This document shows positions 37,348-49,195 of a stretch of DNA of 64,000 nt, in pieces. Source of the DNA: Gymnorhina tibicen (Eukaryota; Chordata; Aves; Passeriformes; Artamidae). A program made the translations under genes and the position numbers. The notes under the pieces are model-generated. The model had not been told where the DNA came from. It searched no databases and saw only the letters and a program-made list of their open reading frames with translations. Each line of letters starts with the position of its first letter. Position 1 is the first letter of the stretch. Location of the stretch: NCBI GenBank assembly GCA_013399875.1, contig VXAZ01001688.1, forward strand, positions 731,186 through 795,185, in the 5' to 3' direction.

Positions 37348-39029
37348 CTATAGGCCAACAGGAAAATCACTGGGTTGTGCAAAAACTGCCTCATGTGGAG
37401 CCATTGCACGGATGTGAGTGTAAAACTGGACTGAGCTCCCCCAGAAGGCTCAGGCTGCTCCTGCAGGTGCCTCTCTGTCCTCAGCACTGTACATAGGGTG
37501 CACACTGAAGAATCCCACTGGGACTGGGTGCAGAGGATGGGGACGGGCCTTGTGTTCCCGCTGCTCTGTGAGCTCTGCATTCTGCCAAAGCTCACTGCAT
37601 TTTTGGACGTGGTGGCAAGGCAGTGTTTGTGTCCAGTGCTTTTCCTCTGGTGCCGTGGAATGACTTTGTGTTGTGTGTGTTACACCTGCATGAAAGGTAT
37701 TTCTAATGTAAGCACGGCCCTGGGGGCCTTCAAAGGGCTGACACCACACTGAGCCCAGAGCCTTTGAATCCCCACAGGAAGGACTAGGCAGAGTGCATCA
37801 CAAGTATTAAAATAGTCCGATAGAGGACTTCAAAGTTACTGCAGTGACTTGTTCTGGAGTGTGAAGTGCTGAGTTCTCTTTTAAAAGCCTTTAATCAGTG
37901 CAGTGTTCATCACACAGATGTTAGCAGCAGTGCTAGAGCTCCTAATTGTAATTTAAGTTATCCCTGCCTAAGGGCTTGCAATTAAATTATTAGACTGTTG
38001 CAGTGAGTCCATGGATCCTGGTTGCACCTTGAGAAGGGGGGTATTTTCTGGTATGATGAGAAACAGTGGTTTCTCCTGGGAAGCAAATGTACTATTATGC
38101 ACTTATTAGGTCCTTGATTAGATCTACTACTGATTAGCAAACAGACTTTGCAAGAGAAAATATTACAGTAGCTTCTGTTGGCTTCTCAAAACCATTGTGC
38201 AATGAAGATGAAAACAAACCAAACCTAAGACTAGCCACTAGCTTTGGTGTTCAGTTAAAAACTGGCTCTTTGCAAGCCAGCCACATCATTAGCCCTTAAC
38301 CCTTAACACCGGGGAAAAATACACACAGCTGTGTAGAAATGCATAAATGTGTGTATTACATACACGTGGCATGCAAACATGTTAAACACTCACGCAAACA
38401 ATCTGTATGTGTGTACACACACAAACCCCACATACTTGTATGTATGTTGATTCTTAAAACACACACGCAGATATTTGTTCTGAAAGACCTGTATTTTCAT
38501 TTCGCTGAACATCTTATTGTATTTGTTTTCCTGAGAATTTCATTTCTGGTTATGGTTGTGGAGAGTCTTGAGGCTCTTTATCTCTCTCTTGTCACTAGGC
38601 TCAGAAATACCTAATGATGAAATACAGAACCATATTTTATCTAAATGCAGACAATTATTGAATCGGGTGTTACATTATTACTTTGCATTGGTGTGTCATC
38701 TTTTAAAGTAAGGGCCTGCCTCTGTGATTATTCTAAATTCACCTCTGGGTTTTAAAAACTTTTGAAAACAAAGCCAGCCATAGATTGTTTTATTGGAGTG
38801 TAAAATGAGGATGATTAGGTTTGTGATAAAGCTTCTGATAGGTAAACTCTTTTTTATTTATCTGAATATTATGATGTGAATCCAGTTTATTTCCTGTTCA
38901 TCTTGATTCCACTAATAAGTCCAAGAATTCTCAGTACTTGGCCTTTGCTCACAGTGGAAGGTACCAAGAATGTGAGGAGAGTTCGTTCCTTATAAATCGC
39001 CTGGTGCTTCCATGGCACTCAGCTCTGAC

Positions 39030-39080
39030 TCTGCTCCAAATTCATCCCTTCAGTTCAATTTCCTTGAAATCAGTGGAGTT
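39030..39080. repeat. Old amniote repeat remnant
   Basis: CCAAATTCATCCCTTCAG and GAAATCAGTGGAGTTAAACC match the words of an old sauropsid repeat (AATTCATCCCTGG and AGTCAATGGAGTTACACC) that often occur as an inverted pair. It falls inside a 104-codon frame at 39012-39326, which is therefore unlikely to be a gene. Confidence 0.4.
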
Positions 39081-42000
39081 AAACCAAGGTTAGCTGCTGC
39101 CCTCAGACATTTGAGAGAAGAGGAACTTCATCAGGAAATGCATCCTCACAAGCTGTGTGTATATGTAACACTCAAGACCCAACGCTTTGCCAAAATCAGG
39201 GTCCAATTGGTCGCCTGCCAGGAGCACAAGAACTATTCTTTAAGGAATTTAGAAGGAGCAGATTGCAGTAACTCGCTTCTGTGGCACAGGAAAAAGTCCT
39301 GCAAAGATTTCCACAATTATTACTAATTTTCCAAGCGTTGACAGTGTGCTCAGTATGTTCAGAACATGTGTTGCTGCAGACTGAGCCAAGCACGAGGTCT
39401 CTAAGATCAGAAAGTAATATTCCTTCTGATCCTGTGGAGTGCTTTGTCCACAGTTTAGTGTGGAGTCTCCTGGCTCTGGAGAGCAGTTTGTGCAGGCTAA
39501 TATGAGCTGGCTCTGCTGAAATTCAGGCCCCCTCTCTTCTATCGTTGAAAAGATGCTTCTTAATGAACATGGGCTCGTTAATATCTGTAACTGTTCAAAC
39601 TTTGTACAAGGGGCTTATCCACCTAACCAGCATAGGGTGGGATCCAGCTGCTTCTCTTTAATTACCTGGATAGCACTTTTCTCATGTAAATGGCTAAATG
39701 CACACTAATGATCCTTGTTGTCTGAGACATGTTTGTTGTTCTTTATTTTCAAGGGAGATAGAGAAAGTTTAGCTTCATTCCTTGTTCTTATTTCCTCCGT
39801 GTCACCAAAAGTAGAGGGGACCTGGATAATGTCTTTGTTTTGGACCAACAATTTAAAGACGTTGAAATATCTAGATCTGCTTTAGCTTAGACATTCCTTC
39901 TTTAAAGATCTCCAGTTTGCTCCCAGGAAAATCAAATATATTATCTGTCAATGTCCTTTACAAACACATAATTTAAGTCCTTTAGAAAATGGTTCACAAT
40001 TGTTATGTAACCAGTTTTCACACTGTTACCCAAATCAAATTGGATTATTCCAATATTCAAACCATAGATATTTTAACTCGTAAACCAAATGAATTTTATT
40101 AAGGTAATAACAGTCTTGTGATCATGGCACTAAAATTAATACTTAAAGGACAGTTGAATAGATTCTTATTACTGAGTACAGTAAAGGATTTATTACAGCA
40201 GACACAACTACCTCCTGTGATGGTTAAAAGTGAGGAATGCTTTTTTGTCAAAACTCCCTGTTTGCCATCACACTTATAACTTCCCTAAACATTCATCCCA
40301 TGAGCTGAAATCTTCTAAGCTCTTAGAGAACAACCAAACCCCACAAAACCAGGACGCCTGGAACTCAATACTCCCTGCCAATTACAGCTAAAGGGAACAG
40401 TAATTCACTTTAAAGAAGCTTATAATGCAGTTTTACTGTTGAGAATTTAATCTCAGGAAATTGAGTAATGATTCCCTTAATGTTTCTACTGGACAAAACA
40501 TCCAAGTATCCTGAATTTTGAATTTGACAGCACTCGCACTCGCTTTGGGAAGTCACTGGTTCCTGTTAGCACAGAAATGCACACCTGAAACAGGTGTAGC
40601 AGAGGGGCAAGCCCTGAATCCCTGTGTAGTTCTTCATCTTCTCTTCATCTTCTGTATCTCTGTGTCATCCACAGCAGCCAAGAGGACTGAGGCACCTCTG
40701 GAATACTCTGGGAATTGCTGTCTGTAGGTTGTACCAGTAAGGCCTTGTGAAACCAGTGCCCTGAGCTTCCCAAAATGAAAACGCTTTGAGGATGGTGGGA
40801 GGTGTGTGTGAATATTACCTGTACCATCACAGGGATTTTTTGGATAAAGATCATGGTTAATGTTAGAAGAGAAGCAGAATTTAGAATAATTTAGTATTTC
40901 AGATGTCTTCTCCCTATTTCTTCCATGATGTAAATTTTCAGAAAATGCCTAATGCGTTTAAATTGTTTGTTAGGGAATTTAAATTGGTTGGGAAGGAAAA
41001 TCACTCTTTTACTATGGCCATGACTTTGGCTTCTTCTTTGAAGAAAAACTTTCTGTATTTTTGACACACATATTAAAAGAAGATTGTGCTGTTCCTTCTC
41101 TTGATAGAATACTTCTGTAAGGTTAGTCTGGAACTGCCTGTTTAAATAGTTGCTTTGCTGACTAAAGTAAAGGAGGGTAGTTAGAACAAATGTTTTGGGG
41201 TTTGTGGTTGTCTTTTTTTCCTTTCATTTTAATACCTAAAACCCTTCACTTCTTTTAATTTTTGGCACAGTCACTTTTTCGGTGAAAATCTTAAGTTTGG
41301 CCCATTATAGATTTGTATTCTTTTTTAACTATGCAAATAATTTTTTCCAGATGTATCCTCCCTTCTCCACCATCTCCAGGATAATTAATGAGTAGATTTT
41401 CTTACTTGAACCATGTTTTTCCTGATTGAAATAGAGCAATTTTATCAATGCTTATCTATCTTTTTCCTTTTTAATCCTGACATAGCTTAAGGTATTAATA
41501 AGCTCTTATCTAAAGTCTAGAGGAATCATATTTTAAAATTAATTTTATAATGTCTGATGGAGCAGGAGGGGGAGGAAAGCAGGTCAGAGAGTTGAACTGG
41601 CTTGTTTGGGGAATCCTGTATCAGATAAAGACAATGAGAACACTGCTGTAGCTTTGTGAGATGAAGCCAATGCTCAGTGGTAGGAAAAGAAAATCTCTTG
41701 TTGAATGTCCTTGTAAAAGTCAGAATTAAATTGCGGTCTCAAGCTTACAGTGGGCACCAGCACCCTGCCTGGTGCTTGCAAAAAGCTGCTGGTGTTCTGT
41801 CCATCCCAAGGTGTGTCCAATTCTGGCATATTTAATGATTTTTGTTTGAAATTTCACTTAAAATGATGGCTTTTCCAAAATACTGCACCAGTTGCCTGAT
41901 CTATAATGATACAGTCTTCAAAATATTTTCCCCCACCTCCTTTTTCAAAAAAAAAACCCCAAACCAATGAACATTTTAATCAATTTAAGATTTTCAGCAA

Positions 42001-42768
42001 CTTTCAGTAAGTGTTTGAAGTGCCTTGCATTCTTGCATAGACCTTCTGTTGAACTCTGAATTCCCAGTAATACTGAGAAGAGGTGATAAATTCATTTATT
42101 CTGGTAACTCCAAATCCTTGAATTCACCACCGTCTTAATCCGTGGAGGCTGGTGTTTAATGAAGCCTCTTGGGCAGAAGTGCAGCTGAGGTGTCCCTTCC
42201 GCCCTTCACCTGGACACGTGGAAGGTTTCCTCTCTCGTTCCTCAGCAGTGAGCTACCATTCTCTCCAAGCAGGGTGGAAAAGCCTGTGCCCAGCTCAGCA
42301 CTGCTCTCCAGTCATTTCTTGGGGCTCAGTGCCACAGTCCGGCCACAGAAGCGGCTCTATTGTAAATTTTATGCTTCTGTTGCACTGATCTAAAGCGGGT
42401 TCTTGAATATCTCCTTCTTCTCAGCCTGTAGGGACTTTTCCCTATTCCCACCAGACATCTGTGACAGGCTAGGAGCCCACATGTGGAAAAAAGGAGAGAG
42501 GGAACAGGCACGGAGACAAGGAGAGCCATGAAAGGGAGGGAGCAGGACGCTCAGCCAGCAGCCCACTAATTTGGCTCTTTTCTCCCTGTGTCCTCTGGGA
42601 TAATTGGTAGCCTCGAACTGTTCTGGACTTGGTGGAAAGGCTGAAATCTTGGAACTGGCCATGCCTTAGGCGCCGAAGATTGCACCGGCTGATCAGCCAA
42701 ATCCTGGTGCCGTCCAAGAGCAGCTCGTGGACATCCAAATCCGTGGCAATTATCCTTTGCTCAAATAA

Positions 42769-42850
42769 TAGACTCATAGGATCATTTGGGTTGGAAAGAG
42801 CCTTGGAGACCGAGTCCAACCATTGGCAGTGCCAAGTGCAGTGCTTCCAG
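42769..42850 (-). mobile_element. CR1 3' end, minus orientation
   Basis: The plus-strand words GACTCATAGGATCATTTGGG, TTGGAAAGAGCCTTGGAGA, CGAGTCCAACCATT and GCAGTGCCAAGT are the reverse complement of the CR1 3' terminus. Only about 80 bp remains. It is followed after about 175 bp by a second CR1 3' end in the opposite orientation, so the two 5'-truncated ends face each other. Two separate insertions or an inverted duplication would explain this. Confidence 0.82.
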
Positions 42851-43024
42851 GCCCCTCAAATAGGAATTAATTTCCCCAGCTCCTTTGTGTTTACCAGGAA
42901 TCTGGGCGTGTTTCTTCTCTGTGGGGAAGGGTGATAGGACCACAGCCTCGCTACAGGCAACCTCAGCGTTTGGGGGTTTTGGTTTGATTGGGTTTTTGGG
43001 GCATGTGGTGATTCGGTGTCCTGG
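42851..43024. other. Spacer between opposed CR1 ends
   Basis: This 174-bp spacer contains no recognisable CR1 sequence. It includes a T/G-rich stretch (about 42970-43005) and no gene. Parts may be decayed CR1 sequence belonging to either neighbour, but I could not match them. Confidence 0.5.
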
Positions 43025-43190
43025 ACACGCTGCCCAGGGCAGTGGTGGAGTCCCAGTCTCTGAGGGATTTAAAAGACACGGAGATGCGGCGCTCAGGGAT
43101 GTGGGTTAGGGAAGGGATGGCCTTGGCAGTGCGGGGTTAACAGGTGGGCTTTATCTGAAAGGTCTTTCCCAAACTTCTGTGATTCTATTA
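43025..43190 (+). mobile_element. CR1 3' end, plus orientation
   Basis: The words TGCCCAGGGCAGTGGTGGAG, TCCCAGTCTCTGAGGGATTT, AAAAGACACGGAGATG, CTTGGCAGTGCGGGGTTAAC, AAAGGTCTTTCCCAA and the terminal TGATTCTATTATTC follow the order of the CR1 3' untranslated region, ending in the 8-bp-type tail typical of CR1. The copy is 5'-truncated to about 165 bp, noncoding and inactive. Several small indels are present relative to the remembered consensus. Confidence 0.9.
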
Positions 43191-46100
43191 TTCATTAGAA
43201 GCCTATTTGCTGATGAGATGTTGGAAATACAGACCATGACTTACGGTAGTGGTCTGTGGAGAGAAGCGTCTCCTGAGGAATATGGAATGTACGGAAACAG
43301 ATCCATGCCTTTCCTGAGGCCACTTGAAAACTTGTCTGGGCAGCTTTTTCAAGTGGAAGCATGAGGCATCAACCACAAGAGCAATATTCCCCTTGTTGCT
43401 GGTGGAGGAAAGTAACTTTGGGAGGCTTTTTTTCTGAATGTCACCTTTTTATGAAACACCCCTTCTTGCAGCTACAGATCAAAGATCACTGTTCAGATTT
43501 CTGTTCATAATTTCACCATTTCTTGAAAATTTCAGCGTTTTAAGCTGCTCTGATCTCCCTTGTCAGTGTGAATGTTGTGCACATACACACTTCTAAGGAT
43601 TTTTACTCCTCGTACCAGCTACTCTTCAGGATTCAGACTGACACAAAGAGAGCCCATGGCAAAGGTGCACCTCCTTCAGCCCTATCCACAGGACACAACA
43701 TGAGTTGCTCAGAATTCCCAGTGGGATTGAAACCGAAACTGAACCACAGTCCTCCATATCAGAATAGGAATAAGTTTTGGTCGTTTTATTCTTGGCATCT
43801 TGTTTTAATTTCTTTCACTTTTTTCATACCTTGGTATTTTCTACAGGCTCTACTGACCTTTAAACATAAAAGTCTCATTTTTCTGGAATCTTGTGGGTTT
43901 TGTTTTTATACGTGATAGTTTTCTTCCAAATATTAATTATTTTTTATAAACTCTATTTTTTCTTAAAGTAATCATATTGCACATCAGTGAATTAATTTTT
44001 CTTCCTAACAGTTTAGTTAAAAAGAATATGGAATCAAACAACTGTCTTGGCACTCATGTGGTATTTTCCTAACATTTTCCATGATTATAAAATGCTAAAT
44101 TTTGTCTGCTGAACTTTAGAAACCACTTCAAAACACTGAAAGATTTTTTTTCCATCTATTAATTTTTTAAAATCGGTGACTCTGTGTAATGTGAATGTGG
44201 CACTAGCCTGAATAATGACTTATTCTCCAGTTCCATCTGCATATCTGATTTAATTATGCTCCGAAGGAGGGAATGCAAAGGAGATATTATCTTAACAAGT
44301 TAAGTTTTCACTTGCACAAGAAACATTTTCCCCTCACTGCCCTTTAAGTAGCTGGTGTGTGTCCCCTGATGCACAGCAGGCAATGGCATTTGCCATCCTG
44401 TGGCAAAAGGAATCCTATGGATGGAAAACTGGTCCGTGTGTGAATTAGCTTGGAGTTGTATTGTGTTTCTTATACTAATATAATATTGTTCTAGTGCTTG
44501 CCCCTGATTAAAGACATACATAAATAAATAATTTATAATTTAATTAATAAGGTATAATATGCAAAGCACAGTAATTTCAAACAGCTTGTAATGTCTCTAA
44601 TGTACTTTCAATTTTTTATTTTACATAAGGGCTATATTCATTATGTGGTTATGATAAACATACTAATGAATTTTATTACAGGAACAAATTTAAACATGTA
44701 AATGAGATCAAATAGTATTAAAATGCAAACGATGGGGAAACTTATTACAAACTAACCTTGCCAACATACATGGAGGGATGTTACAAAAGGACTCGGGAAG
44801 TTGCACGCTTGGTACAAAGTCAGTGCAGTCCTTTCACAAAGTCACTGAACACAAGAATTTGTGAACTCTCCAGTTTTAGTGTTGCATAAACTCTCTTGAA
44901 CAAAAAAAGTTAACTCGAATCCTGGGCTTGCACGTAACTTTGGGTGACAATTAAAATCCCTTTTCTTGTTCCAGTGAACAGTAATCTGTGCATAATTACA
45001 TTCAAATGAGATATTAGCATTTTTTGTGCTTACTCTTTGTTAATTGCAGAGTTCACTCACCATGGTGATGCTTTTGATAGAATCAAGCAACCTTATTGAC
45101 CTGATGCTGCAAGGCATGTTTGGAAATTCTGCTGTATTCTTCTTTTTTTTTCCCCCCCCAATTTTTTTTTATTTTGGCATTTTGAGGAGTCCTGCTGCTT
45201 TTATTACATTCCTGACACTTTTGTTAATAAATCATTGCAAAGTTAATGAAAATTGCATTCAGGCATATCCAAAATAATTGTGTCCTTTGTCATGCTAATA
45301 AATGGAAAGATGTTGATCCAATGGGTGAGTGCGTGCCCATTATGGGGAAGTTTGTGATACGTGCGCCTGTTGCGCTTGGACTTTCTGCCTTGGCAAATCA
45401 CTCCGTGTCAAAACAGGGATGGGGGAAACAAAAGTCAATATGTTTTATTTCAAAAGTTACACAACCTGCCTCTTAATTAGGCTGGAAAGCAGGGAAGGAT
45501 TGAAATGTGTGTATGAAGATGTACAGTTAACGGTATTATCTGCAGGAATCGGCAACTGCCTTACACCAGAATATCTTCTGGGATGAAAACAATTAAACAT
45601 CTCTTTCTTCTTGCCTTCTGAACTTTCATGCTTATTAAACCCTGATGATAAAAGATAGAAAAAACCCCCTACCCTTAAGCTTCACTTTAATACCCAGCTG
45701 TGGTGGAGGGAAATAATCCAACAGCTGTGCGGCTTTTTAGAAGGGAAGGAGGTGACAATTTTTGGTTTATTCTCCTTTCCAGATAGAAAAATAAAATTCA
45801 GGTGAGATTAAATTCTGCCTTTTCTTTCTAGAATTGGATTAGATTTTTGGTACAGGATATCTTTCACATCTTGTAGTATAACTAAAAAAATAAGAGATTA
45901 AATGTTAAGGAAATGTTTACCTGGAAAAGTCATATTTTATCCTGCAATGTTAGAGTAAAAATGTTAATAGTAAAAAAATACAGGTAGTTTTAGTCAAGAG
46001 TACCTAATTTATACACTGGCCCGTCCTGCAGGTTTGAGGTGGGAATTAATTGTGCTGCTCAATCAAAGAGTGTAGTTTTCAGAACTGTCACATTAGGTTG

Positions 46101-46473
46101 TAAGATGCAGGGTGCTGGTTGAATTAGAGGGTGTTTAAAAGATGTGGCTTTGTTGTGTTGTCTGAATGTATATTTTTTTCCTCTCATAATTTCAAGAATG
46201 GTATATTGCCCCGAGATGGGCAGATTTTTTTTTTTCCAATGAATAGTGATTTAAAGCTCACTGAATCATGATAAGGACATTTAGGTTCTTAAAATAGTAT
46301 CTGCAAAAATGCAGGGCTTAAAATCTTCAACTCTTCACTTTAATTTGCTCTTAAAGCACAGCAAAATCGTTTGCACACGAGGAGCCCCCTGACTTCAGTG
46401 AGGTTTGCACAGGTAATGAGGGTGGGACACAGCTGGGAAAAGGGGGTGTGTTTGGGAGACTTTCAAACGAGCT

Positions 46474-46527
46474 TTGGAAAAGGGTCCGAAGGGGACCGAA
46501 GGGAAAAGGGGAGCGAAGGGAAAAGAG
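46474..46527 (+). repeat. Purine-rich imperfect tandem with CpGs
   Basis: After 46474 the plus strand is nearly all purine and repeats the motif GGGNCCGAAGG or GGGAGCGAAGGGAAAAG about three times. Each unit keeps a CpG. It is a degenerate minisatellite-like array that could form triplex DNA. Frames across it (46371-46694 plus strand, 46463-46669 minus strand) are chance products. Confidence 0.7.
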
Positions 46528-47687
46528 GTATGTGCAGCAGTATCGGCAGCATCCTTGGAGAAGTAGTTAAAATCCTGACTTGTAAAAGTTGCAAAGAAAC
46601 TTTCCCTGAGAGCCGTAATCGCCCACTGTGTGATTTCTCCTCTGAAGTGTTTGGGAAGCGTTTGGCCACTGATGACGTGTGGAGGTGGAATTAAGGGAAT
46701 CAGTGCAAGGCTGATCCAGGTTTAGAAGTGTGCTACACAGCCTGTGTTTGTAGCAATGTTTTCCTCCACTTGCAGCACATTTATAACTCTTGGAAACATG
46801 AAATTATAGGCAATCAAAACAGTAAGGTGAAGCAGCGCAGTTTCAAGGCAGCATGAAGGAAAGTCTCATTGCTCCTTTTTATTTTGGAGCATTTTCTCTG
46901 CATGACAGAAATAGATGGGCTCTCTCCCTTCTAAATAGCCTCTGCAAAGATGTATATTTTCTAGAAATAGATAGCAAGTACCATGTGCTGTCAGGGTATT
47001 GACCAGGTCAGATCATCTGCCAAATTTAGATTGAGGGGTTTAGTGAAGGGCAATTTATGGAGTTCAGCTTTCCCACTTGGACTCCTTGCAACTCACTGGA
47101 GCGAAGACTGGCTCGTTCAAAGGGTAGAAATCCATTCCCCTGCTCCAGTATTTGCATCCAGGCTCGTTCTGTGTTGATCTCCCAGCCACTGAGGAGCTCC
47201 TGCTGTATTGCTGCCGAGCTCCAGCCCTGTTCCGTGCCTGTTGGCGGGGGATGTTGAATTAGTATTGCAAGATGTGCCACTCTGACCTCCTCACAGCAAT
47301 TCCGTGTGATCCTGACCTAACTACAGGCTCCCAGTGATAGCACAAGGTAAAACATTATGCCAGCCCTGCCTGTGTTAGTGTGATTCCTCGACAGAGTTTC
47401 ACCATGGTGATACTTGCTGAAAACCAGCAAATCCCTGCCATTTATGCTTTTAAAGCAATGCTAACACTTCAGCAGATAGTGCTGTAATGTGTATCCTGAG
47501 AGCGTTCACTGACTCTGAATGAAGTGACAGTAAAATCCTCACTGAAGTATAAAAAGGTTACTGCAATCCTCTTATAGCCACAGTCTGACGAGTTTTCCCG
47601 AGTTCCTGCTTGTTTCTTCTGGTGCTCTTTCAGGTTTAGGCAATTCTCACGATAAACTTGCTTGTGGCTGTTTTACTCCATGAACTT

Positions 47688-47718
47688 AAAGGTCTTTTCC
47701 AGCCTAAATGCTTGTAGG
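47688..47718 (+). mobile_element. Possible CR1 3' tail remnant
   Basis: TGAACTTAAAGGTCTTTTCC followed by AGCCTAAATG is almost the CR1 3'-terminal sequence (CTTAAAGGTCTTTTCCAACC, then TAAATGATTCTATG). Only about 30 bp matches and the terminal octamer repeat is missing, so this may be a very short truncated insertion. There is no coding content. Confidence 0.45.
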
Positions 47719-48090
47719 GTGACTGAATTGTTAGCTGTGCCATTTGTGCTTCACTGCAGGGGTTCCTGGGAAGTATTTTTTTTGTTGCCAGTTTCTTTTG
47801 GTTGTTTGTTCCTAGGAGTTGCACCCCTCCCCACCAAGGCGTTTTCCATGGATATGGTGGCCTGCAAGAGCTGGAGAGACTGGTCCATCAGCATATTTAA
47901 TTACCTGGGGGTAGACTGTGTTTGCATGGGTCAGGTCATTCTACATCCACTGCCATATTTCACAATCCCACTTTAAAGTCATTTTATACAAGAAAATGTG
48001 GCTTTGTAAAACTTGGCTAAATCAGAGTCAAGCTGCCTCCAGTGAACTTCAAATGTGGTTTTTTGCATGAGTGTGTTGCACATATCATCA

Positions 48091-48127
48091 CACGTGTATA
48101 AAATTTATATCACGTGTTTATAAACTT
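48091..48127. promoter_or_regulatory. Paired CACGTG E-boxes, 20-bp spacing
   Basis: Perfect CACGTG palindromes start at 48091 and 48111, exactly 20 bp (about two helical turns) apart. Each is followed by a TATAAA-like word (GTGTATAAAA and GTGTTTATAAAC). They could bind bHLH or bHLH-PAS factors as a pair. The similarity of the two half-units also suits a simple 20-bp duplication. No promoter or transcript was identified nearby. Confidence 0.3.
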
Positions 48128-48734
48128 TACAGTTGGTTTTACAAAGCTCTTACGTTATAGCTCCCAGTTCTGTCATGCAGAACTTGATCCAACATTTATC
48201 CCAGAGGCTGAATTCCTGTGTTAAACTGTAACAAGCAGTGTAGAAACCTTTTTTTTTGGGAAGAGAATTGAGAATTGAAGAGGGTGAAGAAAATTTTGCT
48301 CGATGCTTTTTAAATAGTGCAACATGAAAAACCAGTTGAATTCGGTATTTGAGGCATAATATGGCTCTTACTCCTGTTGAATGCTATTGCTGAATATTCC
48401 TGGCTTTAGGTTTGTGGAGGGAAAAAAATTAGAAAGTTCAGGTAATAAAATTAGTATCTCTTTGCTTCTTGAGGAAAGTTTACAAGAGGTTTTTCTTCAG
48501 TCAGGCTAATGTGGAGAGTCCAAAAGCTCTGCTCGCTTTTCTTGGCAGAGAATCTAGTGTTAAAGATGGAAAAAGGAACAAGATGAACCCAGGAAAAATC
48601 CCTCCTCGGAACAGCTGCTAATGAGCCTTTTGGGGCGGATGGTGACTTCCTGTGACCAGGTAGTGAAATCCCAGTTTCTCTCATGCAGATTCCAACACAT
48701 GCAGGGATCAGTTTGCTTTGGATTTAACAACCCT

Positions 48735-48905
48735 TGGGTTGGCGCAGCCTGGCTTGGCCAGGTGAGCGTCTGGCCGGGCTCGGGGTGCAGAGGGAGGCCC
48801 TGTGCAGTGCTGGGGAAGGGGCAGGCAGGGAGAGCCCCCTTTCCCAGGCATTTCAGGGCACCCTGTGGGAAAGGCTCTGTCCTCGCCGCTTCAGGTCGCC
48901 GAGTT
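48735..48905. promoter_or_regulatory. Small GC- and CpG-rich patch
   Basis: About 170 bp of strongly GC-rich sequence contains roughly eight CpGs (for example GCGCAGCC, GAGCGTC, GGCCGGGCTCGGGG, CTCGCCGCTTCAGGTCGCCG) amid AT-rich DNA. It is too small for a classical CpG island. It could be an unmethylated regulatory element, a distal promoter or a decayed GC-rich insertion. Overlapping frames of 60-157 codons on both strands fit low stop density rather than a gene. Confidence 0.25.
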
Positions 48906-49177
48906 TTGTGGATAAGCACAAAACTTGTCAGATGGCATCAGCACATCCTGCTGGGAACTTCCACAGCAGGGGTGGCCTGGGTCAGGAGAAAGGAGACCTG
49001 CAGAACAAGGAACTTTGGAGCAAGAGATGGCAGAGTTATTTTCTTTCTCAGGGAACAGAGGCAAACAAGAAGCCGGCATATGCTGCGAGTCTGAGCCCCC
49101 AGAATGTTTGCACGGTTTGGGAAAACATCTCCAATAAAACCTAAGCGGTTGCCACCTTGTATGGGTGAGTCATGTGC

Positions 49178-49195
49178 TCGCAGTTCTGACTGCGA
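49178..49195. repeat. 7-bp-arm hairpin
   Basis: TCGCAGT (49178-49184) pairs perfectly with ACTGCGA (49189-49195) around a TCTG loop. Two CpGs are preserved. It is short enough to be chance. Confidence 0.7.

Larger units (their letters stand above)
31771..42768. other. Gene-free region, mostly unique
   Basis: No gene was recognised. Notable structures are a palindrome cluster at 33860-33902, a short ACA repeat at 36028-36040, a CpG-rich open segment at 37192-37347, CA-rich sequence at about 38340-38470, and an old repeat remnant at about 39.03-39.08 kb. The block at about 32.44-32.74 kb looks like conserved noncoding sequence (no repeats, mixed composition, TTATCG words), again unproven. The remaining frames, up to 169 codons at 37086-37595, match nothing known as wholes. 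Confidence 0.7.

Noticed and set aside
37086..37595. 169-codon minus-strand frame as a complete gene
   Set aside because: The outer parts look like random translation; only the inner 37192-37347 segment is kept as a weak exon candidate.
38285..38312. CCCTTAACCCTTAAC, reminiscent of telomeric CCCTAA
   Set aside because: Only two 7-bp units with the wrong period; not telomeric.
42469..42934. Frames of 100-116 codons on both strands
   Set aside because: They cross the minus-oriented CR1 end and show no recognisable domain.
45057..47410. The 12-bp palindrome TCACCATGGTGA at 45057-45068 and again at 47399-47410
   Set aside because: About sixteen 12-bp palindromes are expected by chance in a window this size; the shared sequence is a mild curiosity without other support.
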